Assembly (NCBI GenBank): GCA_021823405.1
Contig: JAKAOA010000013.1
Location: forward strand, 1 to 36,857
Reading direction: 5' to 3'
DNA: 36,857 nt
Source: Bacteroidota bacterium
GTDB taxonomy: Bacteria > Bacteroidota > Bacteroidia > JABEUT01
Within the stretch, counting starts at the first letter, position 1, and the number at the start of each line of letters is the position of its first letter. A program made the translations under genes and the position numbers. Shown here piece after piece: positions 36,672-36,857 of the stretch. A model generated the notes under the pieces. The model made no database searches, was not told the origin of the DNA, and was given only the letters and a program-made list of their open reading frames with translations.

Positions 36672-36857
36672 TCATTTTTGAATTACGAATTTGCCTTGTC
36701 CAACAAGTTCTCCTGTTTCAGTAATAACCCTATATAGGTAAAGTCCGTCTGCTTTGCAGCTCATTTCTATTTGGTTACTGGTAGCATTTAGGGATGATTG
36801 ATAAACTTGTTCTCCCAAAATATTGAATATGGTAATCTGATTTTTTGGGGAAATACC
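36672..36857 (-). CDS. C-terminal end of a T9SS cargo protein (type A sorting domain), partial
   Basis: The last 61 codons of a minus-strand gene that enters from beyond the right edge, ending at TGA 36672-36674. The translation contains ITIFNILGEQVYQSS, then MSCKADGLYLYRV and ends GQGKFVIQK. This is the usual type A (por secretion system) C-terminal sorting domain: an 'I.IFN..G..V' strand, a 'L..G.Y...' strand and a final 'G.F...K' strand. Proteins with this tail pass the outer membrane through the type IX secretion system and are anchored or released. The catalytic or structural part of the protein is not in the window. Confidence 0.9.
   Translation of the reverse strand, partial: GISPKNQITIFNILGEQVYQSSLNATSNQIEMSCKADGLYLYRVITETGELVGQGKFVIQK

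Overview
The window looks like chromosomal DNA of a member of the Bacteroidota. The evidence is as follows: a C-terminal type IX secretion (T9SS) sorting domain at the right edge, a PorE-like TPR–PD40 protein, 'TAnnTTTG' -7 promoter boxes upstream of many genes, few Shine-Dalgarno sequences, and a short hibernation factor. The gene order does not match a genome I can name. The DNA is moderately AT-rich and densely coding. I see no rRNA, tRNA, CRISPR array, insertion sequence or prophage.

Layout. (1) 81-6575 (+): a giant secreted protein with an N-terminal TPR, a PD40 propeller and a carboxypeptidase-regulatory-like fold. These are followed by a very long Asn/Gln/Ser-rich spacer holding two tandem-repeat arrays (120-bp and 99-bp units), and then by three SPOR peptidoglycan-binding domains. 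(2) 6618-8256 (-): two related outer-membrane beta-barrels, each with its own -7 box. (3) 8443-13983: a stress cluster with groES-groEL, a hibernation factor, a CbpA-like J protein, Dps, a tandem universal stress protein and a DoxX membrane protein. (4) 14182-18232: a long-chain acyl-CoA synthetase, a GT-C-type membrane protein and a LOG-family enzyme. (5) 18316-30709 (-): a long co-directional block. In transcription order it runs AsnB, GT4 glycosyltransferase, Wza, Wzc and RmlC (envelope or exopolysaccharide export), then a WecA/MraY-type initiating transferase, a LysM lytic transglycosylase and UvrA. (6) 30825-36354: imidazolonepropionase, an Rrf2 regulator, cofactor-independent phosphoglycerate mutase, a sensor histidine kinase and a saccharopine-dehydrogenase-like enzyme. 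(7) 36672-36857 (-): the last 61 residues of a T9SS cargo protein that continues outside the window.

How it works together. Several genes concern the cell envelope: the SPOR giant, the barrels, the exopolysaccharide export genes, the lytic transglycosylase and the T9SS cargo. The region from groES to doxX is a general stress and stationary-phase group. The rest is mostly housekeeping metabolism. The points most worth a second look are the PorE-like/SPOR giant with its recently expanded repeats, a dispersed palindromic intergenic repeat found twice (12627-12697 and 23581-23638), and promoter boxes so close to start codons that some mRNAs may be leaderless. Three start codons (asnB, wza and the histidine kinase) were moved from upstream TTG codons to internal GTG or ATG codons for reasons given in their entries.
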